DNA of 44,910 nucleotides, taken from NCBI GenBank assembly GCA_902573235.1, contig CACGIZ010000006.1, positions 7,501 to 52,410 on the forward strand, in the 5' to 3' direction. The notes under the pieces were generated by a model. That model had not been told where the DNA came from, searched no databases, and saw only the letters and a list, made by a program, of their open reading frames with translations. Position 1 is the first letter of the stretch. Each line of letters starts with the position of its first letter. This DNA is from an uncultured Pelagibacteraceae bacterium (GTDB lineage Bacteria; Pseudomonadota; Alphaproteobacteria; Pelagibacterales; Pelagibacteraceae). Of this stretch, positions 37,199 through 44,910 are shown piece after piece. Both the position numbers and the translations under genes were made by a program.

Positions 37199-38420
37199 GG
37201 AAATAGATCTTAGTTTAGACCGTATAAAAAACCTTTGTGAAAAATTAGGCAATCCACAAGATGAAATAGATTGTATCCAAGTCTGTGGAACAAATGGAAA
37301 AGGAAGTACAATTTCTTTTTTAAGATCAATACTTAAGGAGGCTGATATCAAATGTAATATATACACATCTCCTCATGTCAAACGTATAAATGAAAGATTT
37401 ATCTATAATGATGAGATGATAAGTGATGATGAACTTTTAAATTTATTAAGTGAAATTGAAGAGATTAATAATGGTCGACCTTTAACATATTTTGAGGCTC
37501 TCACAGCAGCATTCTTTTATGGTTGTAAAAAACATAAAAAAAATCTTACTATTACAGAATTTGGTCTATTTGGAAGAGGAGATGCTGTAAATATTCTTAA
37601 AAAAAACCTTTGTAATATAGTAACTTCTTGCAGTGAAGATCACTTAGATTGGTTGCCAAAAAACGACAGGAATATTAATAGAATAATTTTTGAAAAGACC
37701 TCATCTTTACTAGACTCAAACATAATTGTCGCAAAACAAACCTCTGATGAAATTACAAAATGTATTAAAAAGAATATTTCTAATAATAGTGCAAATAAAT
37801 ATTACTTTAATGAAAATTATAACTTTGTTTTAAAGGAAAATAATTTTTTTTATTATGAGGATAATTATGGTGGTTTAAAGATTCCAAGGCCAAATTTAAA
37901 CGGTCAATTTCAACTCGAAAATGCCTCAACAGCTATTGCAACATTAAGAATTTTAAAAGATTTAAAAATTAAAGATCAACACATTATAGATGGTATACAA
38001 AAAGCATCTAATACTGCTAGATTGGAGGAGATAAAATCCGGTAGACTTAAAGAATTAGTTAAAAATAATAAACTTATTCTTGATTCATCACATAATCCTG
38101 GTGGATCAAAAGCTTTAAATGAGTATCTTGAAACTTTAGATTGCAAAAAACATATCATAATAGGGATGATGGCCAACAAAGATCATGAAAAATATATTTC
38201 TTATTTTAAGGATATTGCTTCATTAACAACAATTGATATACCCAATCAACCCAACGCAATTAGTGGAAAAGAATTAAAAGATAAATTCAAGACTATTTCT
38301 AATGTTCAGTACAAAAAAAATATCAAAGAAGCTATTCAATCTATTGCTTTAGAAGAAAATGATTTACTAGTTATTACAGGTTCTTTGTATTTAAGTGGAG
38401 AGTTTTTAAATCTAAATTAG
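37152..38420 (+). CDS. folC: dihydrofolate synthase / folylpolyglutamate synthase
   Basis: FolC adds glutamate to dihydropteroate and to folates. The 422-aa protein has the P-loop VCGTNGKGSTISF at about 46-53, TSPHVKRINERF, ITEFGLFGRGDAVN, PRPNLNGQFQLENASTAIAT and the C-terminal domain ILDSSHNPGGSKAL. The start lies within the last 47 bp of accD, which gives the conserved N-terminus (LQKLHPKEIDLSLDRI). Its stop TAG shares the tetramer TTAG with the stop of convergent trxA. Confidence 0.95.
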   Translation: MKLQKIINRLQKLHPKEIDLSLDRIKNLCEKLGNPQDEIDCIQVCGTNGKGSTISFLRSILKEADIKCNIYTSPHVKRINERFIYNDEMISDDELLNLLSEIEEINNGRPLTYFEALTAAFFYGCKKHKKNLTITEFGLFGRGDAVNILKKNLCNIVTSCSEDHLDWLPKNDRNINRIIFEKTSSLLDSNIIVAKQTSDEITKCIKKNISNNSANKYYFNENYNFVLKENNFFYYEDNYGGLKIPRPNLNGQFQLENASTAIATLRILKDLKIKDQHIIDGIQKASNTARLEEIKSGRLKELVKNNKLILDSSHNPGGSKALNEYLETLDCKKHIIIGMMANKDHEKYISYFKDIASLTTIDIPNQPNAISGKELKDKFKTISNVQYKKNIKEAIQSIALEENDLLVITGSLYLSGEFLNLN

Positions 38421-38734
38421 ATATTTTTTTCTAAAAATTCTTTCATGTTACTTTCAGGAACTCCACCAACTTTTCTATCAACCTCAACACCTTTTTTATA
38501 AATTATAACTGTCGGCACTCCTCTTATCCCAGCAGCACTTCCTGTGTTTATTCCACCATCTTCAATGTCTGCATAATAAAAACCTGCTTTATCTTTGTAC
38601 TCAACTGCTAGTTTATCCATAATTGGTTTTAAAGCTTTACAAGGTCCACACCATTCAGCACTAAATTGAATTACTGAAACATCTTCATTTTTAATTTTAT
38701 TATCAAAATCTTCATCTTTAAAATTTGTAAGCAT
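38417..38734 (-). CDS. trxA: thioredoxin
   Basis: This 105-aa cytosolic thioredoxin has the redox site SAEWCGPCKALKPIM (Cys29, Cys32) and the cis-Pro loop RGVPTVIIYKKG. There is no signal peptide. It reduces disulfides such as those of ribonucleotide reductase. It follows the nuclease cluster on the minus strand with a 34-bp gap and may share a promoter with it. Confidence 0.96.
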   Translation of the reverse strand: MLTNFKDEDFDNKIKNEDVSVIQFSAEWCGPCKALKPIMDKLAVEYKDKAGFYYADIEDGGINTGSAAGIRGVPTVIIYKKGVEVDRKVGGVPESNMKEFLEKNI

Positions 38735-38768
38735 ATAATCTATCTATTATTATTATTGTCAATGTCAA

Positions 38769-40205
38769 CTAGGCTATTTCATATTTCTTTTCGATTGACA
38801 TTATAAATTGATTAATTTCGTCGAGTTTTTTTAATTCTTCCTCATCATCTCTGTTTGAAGCTTGATCTCTTAAATAATCAATTTCAGAATATGCCATATT
38901 CACTGTTTGCCATTTTTCCTTATTTTTACTTAAAATTCTTCTAGCGATTTCACTTTTAATATTTTTATACAAGTCAGGTGGTAAAATCTGTGGAGCTTCT
39001 TGATAAATAATTTTTTGACCAAACCAACTACATCTTTTATCTTGAAATTTATCTAACATTCTTAGTTTATCTTCCCATGATGAACTATGCCATATTCTAA
39101 ATAAAGCTGTATCTTTATTTGGAATAAATTTTTCATATAACGTTTCTTCTGGTAATAAATCCTCTTGAGTTTTAGTTTGCTCCTTTTCCTCTGCTGCTTC
39201 CCTATTAATGATTTGAATATTTTTACAAAATTGCTCATTATTCCTAACAAGAGATGCTCTTTTTTTAATTGTTTCTAAATTTAAATCTGAATATGGTTTT
39301 TGTTTTAAGGCAAACTCTTTATCTAGAACAATTGGAGCTTTGTTTGTTTTCAAAACTCTTAAAGCTTTTGGACTCATTTTTTTTAAAACATCTTTAAGTT
39401 GATTAATCGGTAAATTTAGTAAAGGTTCTGGATCTCTACGGCAATCCCATACATATCCCCATGAGGTATATGAAGGATGAAAACATTGATTGGGATGTAA
39501 TGTACTAACTAAGTACATCATATTCCTCCCCTTCACATTTTCGAAAATTGAATATATTCCATCATTTTTTAAAATTGTCTCAACACTTGATTTTGTTGAT
39601 GTTTTCAAAAATGTTTGCCAATTTTCTTCGTGCTTATCTTTAATAATTCTTAATACTTTCAGTGAATTTTGAGCATCAACATAAGCTGTATGACTAGCTG
39701 AAGTATCAAAACCTTGCATTCTAGATAACGACTCTAATGCAAGGCTTGGGTTTCCAGCTTCTGTAAGTTCTGTTTTTAAAGTCTTAGAGTTCAGTGTTTG
39801 AGCGGCTCTAGCTATATTCAAACCATCATGTTCACTATTAGGTGATGAGTGAGTAGCATATGGATAACGATTACCTTTAAAAAAATTATAATGGAACATT
39901 CTTCGATCAAAATTCAAGTTTGACCAGCCCATAAACATTGCTGGAGCACATTTTGAAAAAAAATTCTCTACTGCTCCTAAAAAATCATAATGAGAATAAT
40001 TTCCTTTTGTTAATAGATCAATACTAGTTGAGTTTACAAGTAATGCTTTAGCACTAGGCACCTCGCCTTCTGGCATTCTACCTCTGATATTTAACTTACC
40101 TATTTCTTTTAAATTTTTGTCTACAACAACTGCCCCGACTTCAATTATAGATCCCCAAATAGTGCTATTAGTTGTTTCAGTGTCATAAATTACAATTTTA
40201 TCCAT
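38769..40205 (-). CDS. sbcB: exodeoxyribonuclease I (ExoI/SbcB)
   Basis: ExoI digests single-stranded DNA 3' to 5'. The 478-aa protein opens with the DEDDh exo I motif VIYDTETTNSTIWG (Asp8, Glu10), has NLNFDRRMFHYNFF (exo II) and SHTAYVDAQNSLKVL (exo III with His). It then has the ExoI-specific C-terminal region (CFHPSYTSWGYVWDCRRDP, LKDVLKKMSPKALRVLKTNK). Its size matches E. coli ExoI (475 aa). It starts 6 bp after the PD-(D/E)XK nuclease gene, forming a cluster with it and rmuC. Confidence 0.9.
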   Translation of the reverse strand: MDKIVIYDTETTNSTIWGSIIEVGAVVVDKNLKEIGKLNIRGRMPEGEVPSAKALLVNSTSIDLLTKGNYSHYDFLGAVENFFSKCAPAMFMGWSNLNFDRRMFHYNFFKGNRYPYATHSSPNSEHDGLNIARAAQTLNSKTLKTELTEAGNPSLALESLSRMQGFDTSASHTAYVDAQNSLKVLRIIKDKHEENWQTFLKTSTKSSVETILKNDGIYSIFENVKGRNMMYLVSTLHPNQCFHPSYTSWGYVWDCRRDPEPLLNLPINQLKDVLKKMSPKALRVLKTNKAPIVLDKEFALKQKPYSDLNLETIKKRASLVRNNEQFCKNIQIINREAAEEKEQTKTQEDLLPEETLYEKFIPNKDTALFRIWHSSSWEDKLRMLDKFQDKRCSWFGQKIIYQEAPQILPPDLYKNIKSEIARRILSKNKEKWQTVNMAYSEIDYLRDQASNRDDEEELKKLDEINQFIMSIEKKYEIA

Positions 40206-40211
40206 TTTTTA

Positions 40212-40899
40212 TTACCCTAAATTATTCATTTCATTAAATCTTTTTAATCTTCCCAAAAATAAATTCTGATAAGTAATTAATTCAGGGCCTTGAATTTTAA
40301 ATTCTTGAAATAAATTATCGACTGTACAAACAAGAATAACACAAACTGTAACACTTGAATTGTAAACAACATTGTGAGCTAAGGAATAAGCTGCTGTCTG
40401 TAAAAACCAGGAGTCTATATATTCAGCTTTTTTTTGGTTTATTTGATTGCTTAAAATCAATTATCGTCTCTTTTCCTTCATATAACCCTACGCAATCTGC
40501 TGTACCTGCATACCTCTTAGGGTAATACATCGTGCATTCCACACCATATATTTCCTCTAGTCTATTTGTTAACCCTTTATCAATAATTTCTTTTGCCATT
40601 TTTTTATATTGTTCATTATCCTCAAAGAAGCTCAAATTTTCTCTTCCTAAAAGAAAAGACTCTAAATAGCTATGCATCTGAGATCCTCTGCTACTTGCTG
40701 CTTTTGTAATGGCTTCAGCTTCTTTAAGACCAGTTCTTTCTCTCCAATTAGCCAAGGCTGCTTTATCTTCTTCAGACTTTGTTGCGTCAAGTATTGAAGT
40801 TACACCTGGTAATTTTGATTCACCCAAAATATATCTTCTAATTCCATCCTCTGTTGCTCTTGATGATGTAGGATAATTGTATTTTTTATTCCAACGCAT
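40212..40899 (-). CDS. PD-(D/E)XK exonuclease, reading frame broken at an A8 tract
   Basis: Two overlapping frames make one nuclease. The first starts at MRWNKKYNYPTSSRATEDG (40899; an upstream ATG overlaps rmuC) and contains SKLPGVTSILDAT, AASSRGSQMHSYLESFL and the PD-(D/E)XK core YAGTADCVGLYEGKETIIDF followed by KQSNKPKK, then stops. The second continues the fold as KAEYIDSWFLQTAAYSL to the end at 40212. The switch is at an A8 run (40428-40435); seven As would join the frames into 228 aa. It resembles phage-type and MGME1-like single-strand exonucleases. Whether it is a pseudogene, a sequencing error or rescued by slippage is open. Confidence 0.78.
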
Positions 40900-40936
40900 G
40901 TGATTTCTTATATTAGGTATTATCTGAAAAAAGAAA

Positions 40937-42028
40937 TTATTTTTTAAGATTTTTGTTTCTTTCAACAAAACTTTCAACGTTATCTGTCAACACTGCTTTT
41001 TCAACTTGCTCGGGATCTTTTATGTTTTCTAAAGTTCTAGTAATTGATCTTGCATCTTTTCCAAAACTATCAACAACCGTCATTGCTTCTTCAAGTTTTT
41101 TTCTTAATTTATAAATGTTATCAAAATGACTAGAAAACCTTGTACTAATAGTTTTTAGATGATCATAAATCTCTGTTGCATGTTTAGAAATTTTAAGAGA
41201 CTGAAAGCCCATATGTAAAGATTGTAAATAAGCTGAAAGAGTATTAGGACCACAAATCACTATTTTATATTTTTTCATTAATTCTTGAGTTAACAACTCT
41301 TTAGTACTTGGATCTTGATATTCAGTTAACTCTTTATAAAGGCTTTCTGTAGGAGCATATACTATTGCAAAATTTGAACTTTTAGGTGGAACAATATATT
41401 TCTCCATAACACTTTTCGCTTTGACTCTAAATGCACTTGCTAATTTTGTTCTAGCGTCTGCGACTCCTTTTTTATCATCTGCATCATATGCATCAGTAAT
41501 TGCCTTAAATTTTTCTACAGGAAAATGAGAGTCTACTGGAACCAATACATCGCCTTGAAGCTTGATTGCAAATTCTACATTCTCACTAGTATCTTCTTTC
41601 ATTTTAGCGTTGGTTACAAATTGAGATGCTGGTAATAAATCCTTAATTAAAGCATCCAAAGAATACTCTGCCAAAGTTCCATACTTTTTAACCCCTGCTA
41701 AAATTTTGGTAATCCCCTCTTGGCTTTGATTTAATAATTTTACTTGTTCGTTAAAATTGCCAACCTTTTCATCAACTTTAGTAAGAGCCTCAGTCATATC
41801 TTTTGTAACCCCAGTTGATAATGAATTGAATGAGTTAGACATTGAACTTAAAGATGTATTTATTGTCGAATTTAAACTGTCTTTTAATCTTACAATTTCA
41901 GCATTCAAATTTGCAATTTCATTTGTCTCTTCTGTAATTTTTCCTTTCTTTGACTTTATATTTAAATACAAAATTGCTAGGATCGCTCCAAACATTAAAA
42001 TCAAAATTATTAGTAAAATAGTGTCCAT
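40937..42028 (-). CDS. rmuC: DNA recombination protein RmuC
   Basis: RmuC limits inversions between short repeats in E. coli and carries a nuclease-like fold. This 363-aa protein has an N-terminal membrane helix (about residues 3-24, ILLIILILMFGAILAILYL), a coiled-coil region (residues 30-105) and the RmuC domain (VEFAIKLQGDVLVPVDSHFP, FAIVYAPTESLYKELT, KYKIVICGPNTLSAYLQSL). It leads the minus-strand nuclease cluster. It is shorter than E. coli RmuC, as usual in small genomes. Confidence 0.93.
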   Translation of the reverse strand: MDTILLIILILMFGAILAILYLNIKSKKGKITEETNEIANLNAEIVRLKDSLNSTINTSLSSMSNSFNSLSTGVTKDMTEALTKVDEKVGNFNEQVKLLNQSQEGITKILAGVKKYGTLAEYSLDALIKDLLPASQFVTNAKMKEDTSENVEFAIKLQGDVLVPVDSHFPVEKFKAITDAYDADDKKGVADARTKLASAFRVKAKSVMEKYIVPPKSSNFAIVYAPTESLYKELTEYQDPSTKELLTQELMKKYKIVICGPNTLSAYLQSLHMGFQSLKISKHATEIYDHLKTISTRFSSHFDNIYKLRKKLEEAMTVVDSFGKDARSITRTLENIKDPEQVEKAVLTDNVESFVERNKNLKK

Positions 42029-42058
42029 GATTCGTAGTATGTATTATAAGGATTTTTT

Positions 42059-42190
42059 ATGGAATTGGATCTAATTTTAAAAATTATTTTTGGAATAGGT
42101 TTTCTAGTTGCTATTTATGCAATTATTAAAAATTTAGACATAATCAAAATTATTCTTATATACTTTAAAGATAAGTTACTTAGAAAGTAA
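42059..42190 (+). CDS. small membrane protein of unknown function, 43 aa
   Basis: An ATG at 42059 follows an AAGG Shine-Dalgarno-like motif (42049-42052 region) and opens a 43-codon frame. It encodes MELDLILKIIFGIGFLVAIY and ends in a basic tail (YFKDKLLRK). Residues 5-23 form one strong membrane helix; a second hydrophobic stretch (DIIKIILIYF) follows. It is divergent from rmuC (30 bp) and overlaps the hisG 3' end by 15 bp. I do not recognise a family. It is too short for ordinary gene callers, and in AT-rich DNA chance hydrophobic frames occur. Confidence 0.45.
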   Translation: MELDLILKIIFGIGFLVAIYAIIKNLDIIKIILIYFKDKLLRK

Positions 42191-42863
42191 CTTAATAAAG
42201 TTTTTCAATCCTTTTTTTTTACTATTTTTTTTTGAAGTAAAAATACAAGCTTGAGACTTTAAAATTTCTCCATCTTTTAAGATACGTAAGTTATTTGCTT
42301 TAAGAGTTTCACCTGTTGATGTTATATCTGTAATCAATTCTGCTGAGCCAGTAAAAGGGTAAGATTCTGTTGCCCCTAAACTTTCAACTAATCTAAATTG
42401 GGTAACACCTTTTGAAAACAAAAACTCTCTTGTTAAATTTGGATATTTAGTTGCAACTCTTAGTCTACTTTTCTTTTTATCTCTAAACTCGAAAGCTATT
42501 TCTTCAAGATCAGCAACTGTTTGAACGTCAATCCATGGATCTGGTATAGCTACGACTAAATTAGCATTTCCAAAATCAAGTTTATTTAAAACGTTGATTT
42601 TTTTTCTGAATATTTATTTCACTTTCTTTAAGTAAATCAAATCCTGAAAAACCAACATCTAATGTGCCGTCTCCTAATCTTTCAATAATTTCTCTAGCAT
42701 GTAAATATAAGATTTTTATATTATCTTTATTTTTGATTGAACCAATTAAATCTCTTTCCCCTCTTTCAGAAACAAGTTTTAATCTTTTTTTATTGAAAAT
42801 TTTTAGGACATCTTTTCTAAGTCTTCCTTTACTAGGTATTCCAATATTTATAAAATCACTCAT
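42176..42863 (-). CDS. hisG: ATP phosphoribosyltransferase catalytic subunit (short form), frame broken at an A8 tract
   Basis: HisG starts histidine synthesis from ATP and PRPP. The first frame starts at 42863 (INIGIPSKGRLRKDVLKIF, LGDGTLDVGFSGFDLL) and stops after NIQKKNQRFK. The second frame continues as INVLNKLDFGNANLVVAIPD, then SLGATESYPFTGSAELITDI and ITSTGETLKANNLRIL, the conserved C-terminal part. The two join if the A8 run at 42598-42605 is read as A7, giving 228 aa, right for short HisG, which needs HisZ. hisZ is directly upstream. An essential pathway enzyme broken by one base in a homopolymer suggests an error or slippage rather than true loss. Confidence 0.88.
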
Positions 42864-43916
42864 TTAATTTATTAGATTTAAAGCAGCTCCAACTGCTGGA
42901 GTTTGTTTTTTTGAACCAAGATCAGAAATTAATTTGTCATAACGACCTCCATTACAACAATTAATAATTCTAGATTTTGATTTAATATCTATTTTAAAAA
43001 CCATTCCTGTGTAATATTCTAATTGTCTGCCAAATGATGTTGAAAAAACTACATTTAGTTTTGAGATTTTATTTTTAGATATTGGAAAATATTTTTGATC
43101 AACAACAAGATTAATTTTATTCTTTCTAAAAAATTTATTCAATTCAAAAGCAGCTTTATTTATTGGACATCTTATTTTTAAAAAATCTTTTATTATTTTA
43201 GAAATATTTCTACCTCTACTTGGTCTTCTTGGATCTTTAATCTTTTTATCAAATCTATTTAAAATTTCTTTAATTGATCTGTTAGCAATAATGGATGCTT
43301 GATTGACTTGTAACATTTTTAAGTAACGTTTTTTATCAACTTCAACGATAGTTGGGTCTACATCTGAATTCGTCTCTAATCTTTTTAATAAGTCATTAAA
43401 ATAATTTTCTCTCCAAAAATGTCTTGAAAGTCTTAATTTCCATCTTTTGGGTATGTCTAATTTTGAGATCAATAAATTAAAGATTTCTACATTTCCAATT
43501 GTAATTGTTCCAGATGAATATTTAAAGTTTTTAAGTGATTTTAAGGAAGTATTTATTATTTCTTTATCATCAATTTTTTCACTTTGTGATCCTATAATTT
43601 CAAAACCAATTTGATTTCTAATAATAGAATTTTTTTTATTTTCAGATTTTCTATAAGCCTGGCCACTGTAAAATATTTTTTCTTTACCCTTCAAGTTATT
43701 TTCTAAATATCTAAGACAAGAAGCAATAGTCAAGTCAGGCCTTAGACATAACTCATTTCCCATTTGATCTATAAAAGAAAAAATGAATTTCCTAAAACTC
43801 TCACCTGATCTTTGAACAATATGATTTGTTTCAATTACTGAAGGTAATTCAATATATTTAAAACCATTAGATTTTACAGATCTAAGGATTTTTTCAGATA
43901 AATTTTTTGATTTCAT
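42864..43916 (-). CDS. hisZ: ATP phosphoribosyltransferase regulatory subunit HisZ
   Basis: HisZ is a catalytically inactive histidyl-tRNA synthetase homologue that activates and allosterically controls short-form HisG. The 350-aa protein has class II synthetase motif 2-like ELCLRPDLTIASCLRYL, YSGQAYRKSENKK, IGFEIIGSQSEK and the C-terminal FSTSFGRQLEYYTGMVFKI, then NGGRYDKLISDLG. It overlaps the hisS end by 23 bp and abuts hisG, so all three are probably one transcript. Confidence 0.93.
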   Translation of the reverse strand: MKSKNLSEKILRSVKSNGFKYIELPSVIETNHIVQRSGESFRKFIFSFIDQMGNELCLRPDLTIASCLRYLENNLKGKEKIFYSGQAYRKSENKKNSIIRNQIGFEIIGSQSEKIDDKEIINTSLKSLKNFKYSSGTITIGNVEIFNLLISKLDIPKRWKLRLSRHFWRENYFNDLLKRLETNSDVDPTIVEVDKKRYLKMLQVNQASIIANRSIKEILNRFDKKIKDPRRPSRGRNISKIIKDFLKIRCPINKAAFELNKFFRKNKINLVVDQKYFPISKNKISKLNVVFSTSFGRQLEYYTGMVFKIDIKSKSRIINCCNGGRYDKLISDLGSKKQTPAVGAALNLIN

Positions 43917-44910
43917 TAATTAAATTTTCTTTGGGAAATGATATTTGATTATTTTCTCCTTTGGGGCCTAGGAGATTTTTTAATGTAATTTTATTATCTT
44001 TAAATTCATTTTCTCCACAAATTACTGCAACTGGACAACCCCTTTTATTTGCATATGTTAATTGTTTACCAAGATTTTTTCTACTATCTAAAAAGATTTC
44101 AGAATTAATATTATTTTTTCTTAAAGTTTCTAAAATTTTGTAATAATCATTTAAGTATTTTTCATCCATTACGCAAACTATGACTGGCTTTTGTTCATCA
44201 ACCTTTAATTGATTCAATTGTATCATAACAAAAAGTAACCGATCAACGCCAATGCTCACACCTGTGCCTGGGATATCAACGCCTTTAAATCTTGAAATTA
44301 ATTTATTATACTGACCGCCTGAACAAATACTTCCAATATCAACTTCTTTTCCTTTGATGTTTTTTACTTTAAAATTAAGGTTAGTCTCAACACAAAAACC
44401 ATCGTAATAAGCAAGACCTCTAACTATTGTAAAATTAGTTTTCACCTGTGCAGCATTAGTTCCGTAATTTAAAACTTCAAATAGTTGTTCCAATTCCTTA
44501 ATTCCTTCTTGCATTATTTGATTTTTTGAAATTTGTTTTAATTGATTTAAGTCTTTTATCTTTAAGAAATTTAAAATTTGTGCTGCTTGGTCATCACTTA
44601 AATTGGCCCCCTCTGTAATAGCTCCACTTTTATCTTTTCTCTCTTTTTTTAATAATTCTTCAACGCCCTTTAATCCAAATTCTGGTTTGTCCAATTTATC
44701 AATAGCTCTCATTACTTTTGTTTGCTTCTCATCTGGAATTTTTAAATCTTCAATAAAACCCTGAATAATTTTTCTATTACTAACGTTTATAATAAATTGA
44801 TCTTCTTTTAGACCACAATCTAATAATGTATTTGCAATTAAATTACATAATTCAGCATTGGCCTGTGCTGGATTTACATTTCCCACAATATCACAATCTG
44901 CTTGAGTAAA
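43894..44910 (-). CDS. hisS: histidyl-tRNA synthetase, C-terminal part (continues beyond the window end)
   Basis: The reading frame is open to the window edge, beginning FTQADCDIVGNVNPAQANAE, which matches the middle of motif 2 in HisRS. The GTG at 44886 is internal, not a start. Present are TNFTIVRGLAYYDGFCVE (HisA motif), SICSGGQYNKLISRF, TGVSIGVDRLLFVMI (motif 3) and the anticodon-binding domain (VIVCVMDEKYLNDYY to KENLINEIKKFI). Roughly the first 125-140 residues are missing. HisS charges tRNA-His; it precedes hisZ and hisG here. Confidence 0.95.
   Translation of the reverse strand, partial: FTQADCDIVGNVNPAQANAELCNLIANTLLDCGLKEDQFIINVSNRKIIQGFIEDLKIPDEKQTKVMRAIDKLDKPEFGLKGVEELLKKERKDKSGAITEGANLSDDQAAQILNFLKIKDLNQLKQISKNQIMQEGIKELEQLFEVLNYGTNAAQVKTNFTIVRGLAYYDGFCVETNLNFKVKNIKGKEVDIGSICSGGQYNKLISRFKGVDIPGTGVSIGVDRLLFVMIQLNQLKVDEQKPVIVCVMDEKYLNDYYKILETLRKNNINSEIFLDSRKNLGKQLTYANKRGCPVAVICGENEFKDNKITLKNLLGPKGENNQISFPKENLINEIKKFI

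Noticed and set aside
40899..40977. Start of the PD-(D/E)XK nuclease at 40977
   Set aside because: It overlaps the rmuC coding end by about 40 bp and adds residues without homology pattern; the ATG at 40899 gives a sensible N-terminus.
42371..42382. TGCCCCTAAA in hisG as a relic of the gcrA palindromic element
   Set aside because: Only one short arm-like match without an inverted partner, and it encodes conserved HisG residues.
44886..44888. GTG at 44886 as the hisS start
   Set aside because: The frame is open further upstream to the window edge and the upstream residues match HisRS, so the gene is truncated by the window rather than starting here.

Overview
The window reads as a streamlined, very AT-rich alphaproteobacterial chromosome, most likely SAR11 (Candidatus Pelagibacter or a close relative). 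The evidence is the low GC coding bias (AAA/AAT/TTA codons, Lys/Asn/Ile-rich proteins), the 16S-Ile-Ala-23S spacer, alphaproteobacterial markers (DUF4167, GcrA, CycM, an NDUFA9-like protein, HisZ), and almost no intergenic DNA. The lineage is inferred by eye; no 16S search was possible.

Layout. 1-2702: 5' part of a 23S gene, tRNA-Ala(UGC), tRNA-Ile(GAU) and a complete 16S, all on the minus strand, with a promoter and leader shared back to back with an M23 peptidase gene. 2703-9890: M23 peptidase (+), a minus-strand run lysC-ispG-prfA-prmC-DUF4167, ubiG (+) and a DUF1178 gene (-). 9930-17210: argJ (-), secA (+), accA (-), glcB (+). 17185-21474: a minus-strand run kdsB-pheA, SRP RNA, dnaX-ybaB-recR. 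21583-24940: cycM (+), argD-argF (-), and gcrA (+) carrying a 48-nt in-frame insertion. 24949-38420: an NDUFA9-like gene (-), then a long plus-strand series rnd-kdsD-lptC-lptB-aroA-cmk-rpsA-ihfB-pyrF-trpF-trpB-trpA-accD-folC, mostly with overlapping start/stop codons. 38417-44910: trxA, a minus-strand nuclease cluster rmuC-PD(D/E)XK-sbcB, a 43-aa membrane ORF, and hisS-hisZ-hisG, with hisS running off the window end.

The genes are mostly core: translation (rRNA, tRNAs, rpsA, prfA/prmC, hisS), protein export (secA, SRP RNA), replication and repair (dnaX, recR, sbcB, rmuC), lipid A/KDO supply and LPS transport (kdsB, kdsD, lptC, lptB), fatty acid initiation (accA, accD), amino-acid synthesis (arg, his, trp, lys, phe), isoprenoid and ubiquinone synthesis, and the glyoxylate shunt (glcB). 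There are no recognisable prophages, transposases or CRISPR arrays.

The most unusual feature is gcrA. A 48-nt block with a perfect 12-bp inverted repeat and an in-frame stop splits the gene, and removing exactly that block restores a normal GcrA, with glycine codons at both junctions. Other points worth checking are poly(A) tracts that break hisG and a nuclease gene by the same single-base error, an A10 tract in dnaX placed where slippage would give a gamma-like product, a CMP kinase without the P-loop lysine, a TrpB with changed active-site residues, an AccA with a C-terminal membrane helix, and an SRP RNA without the usual GGAA tetraloop.
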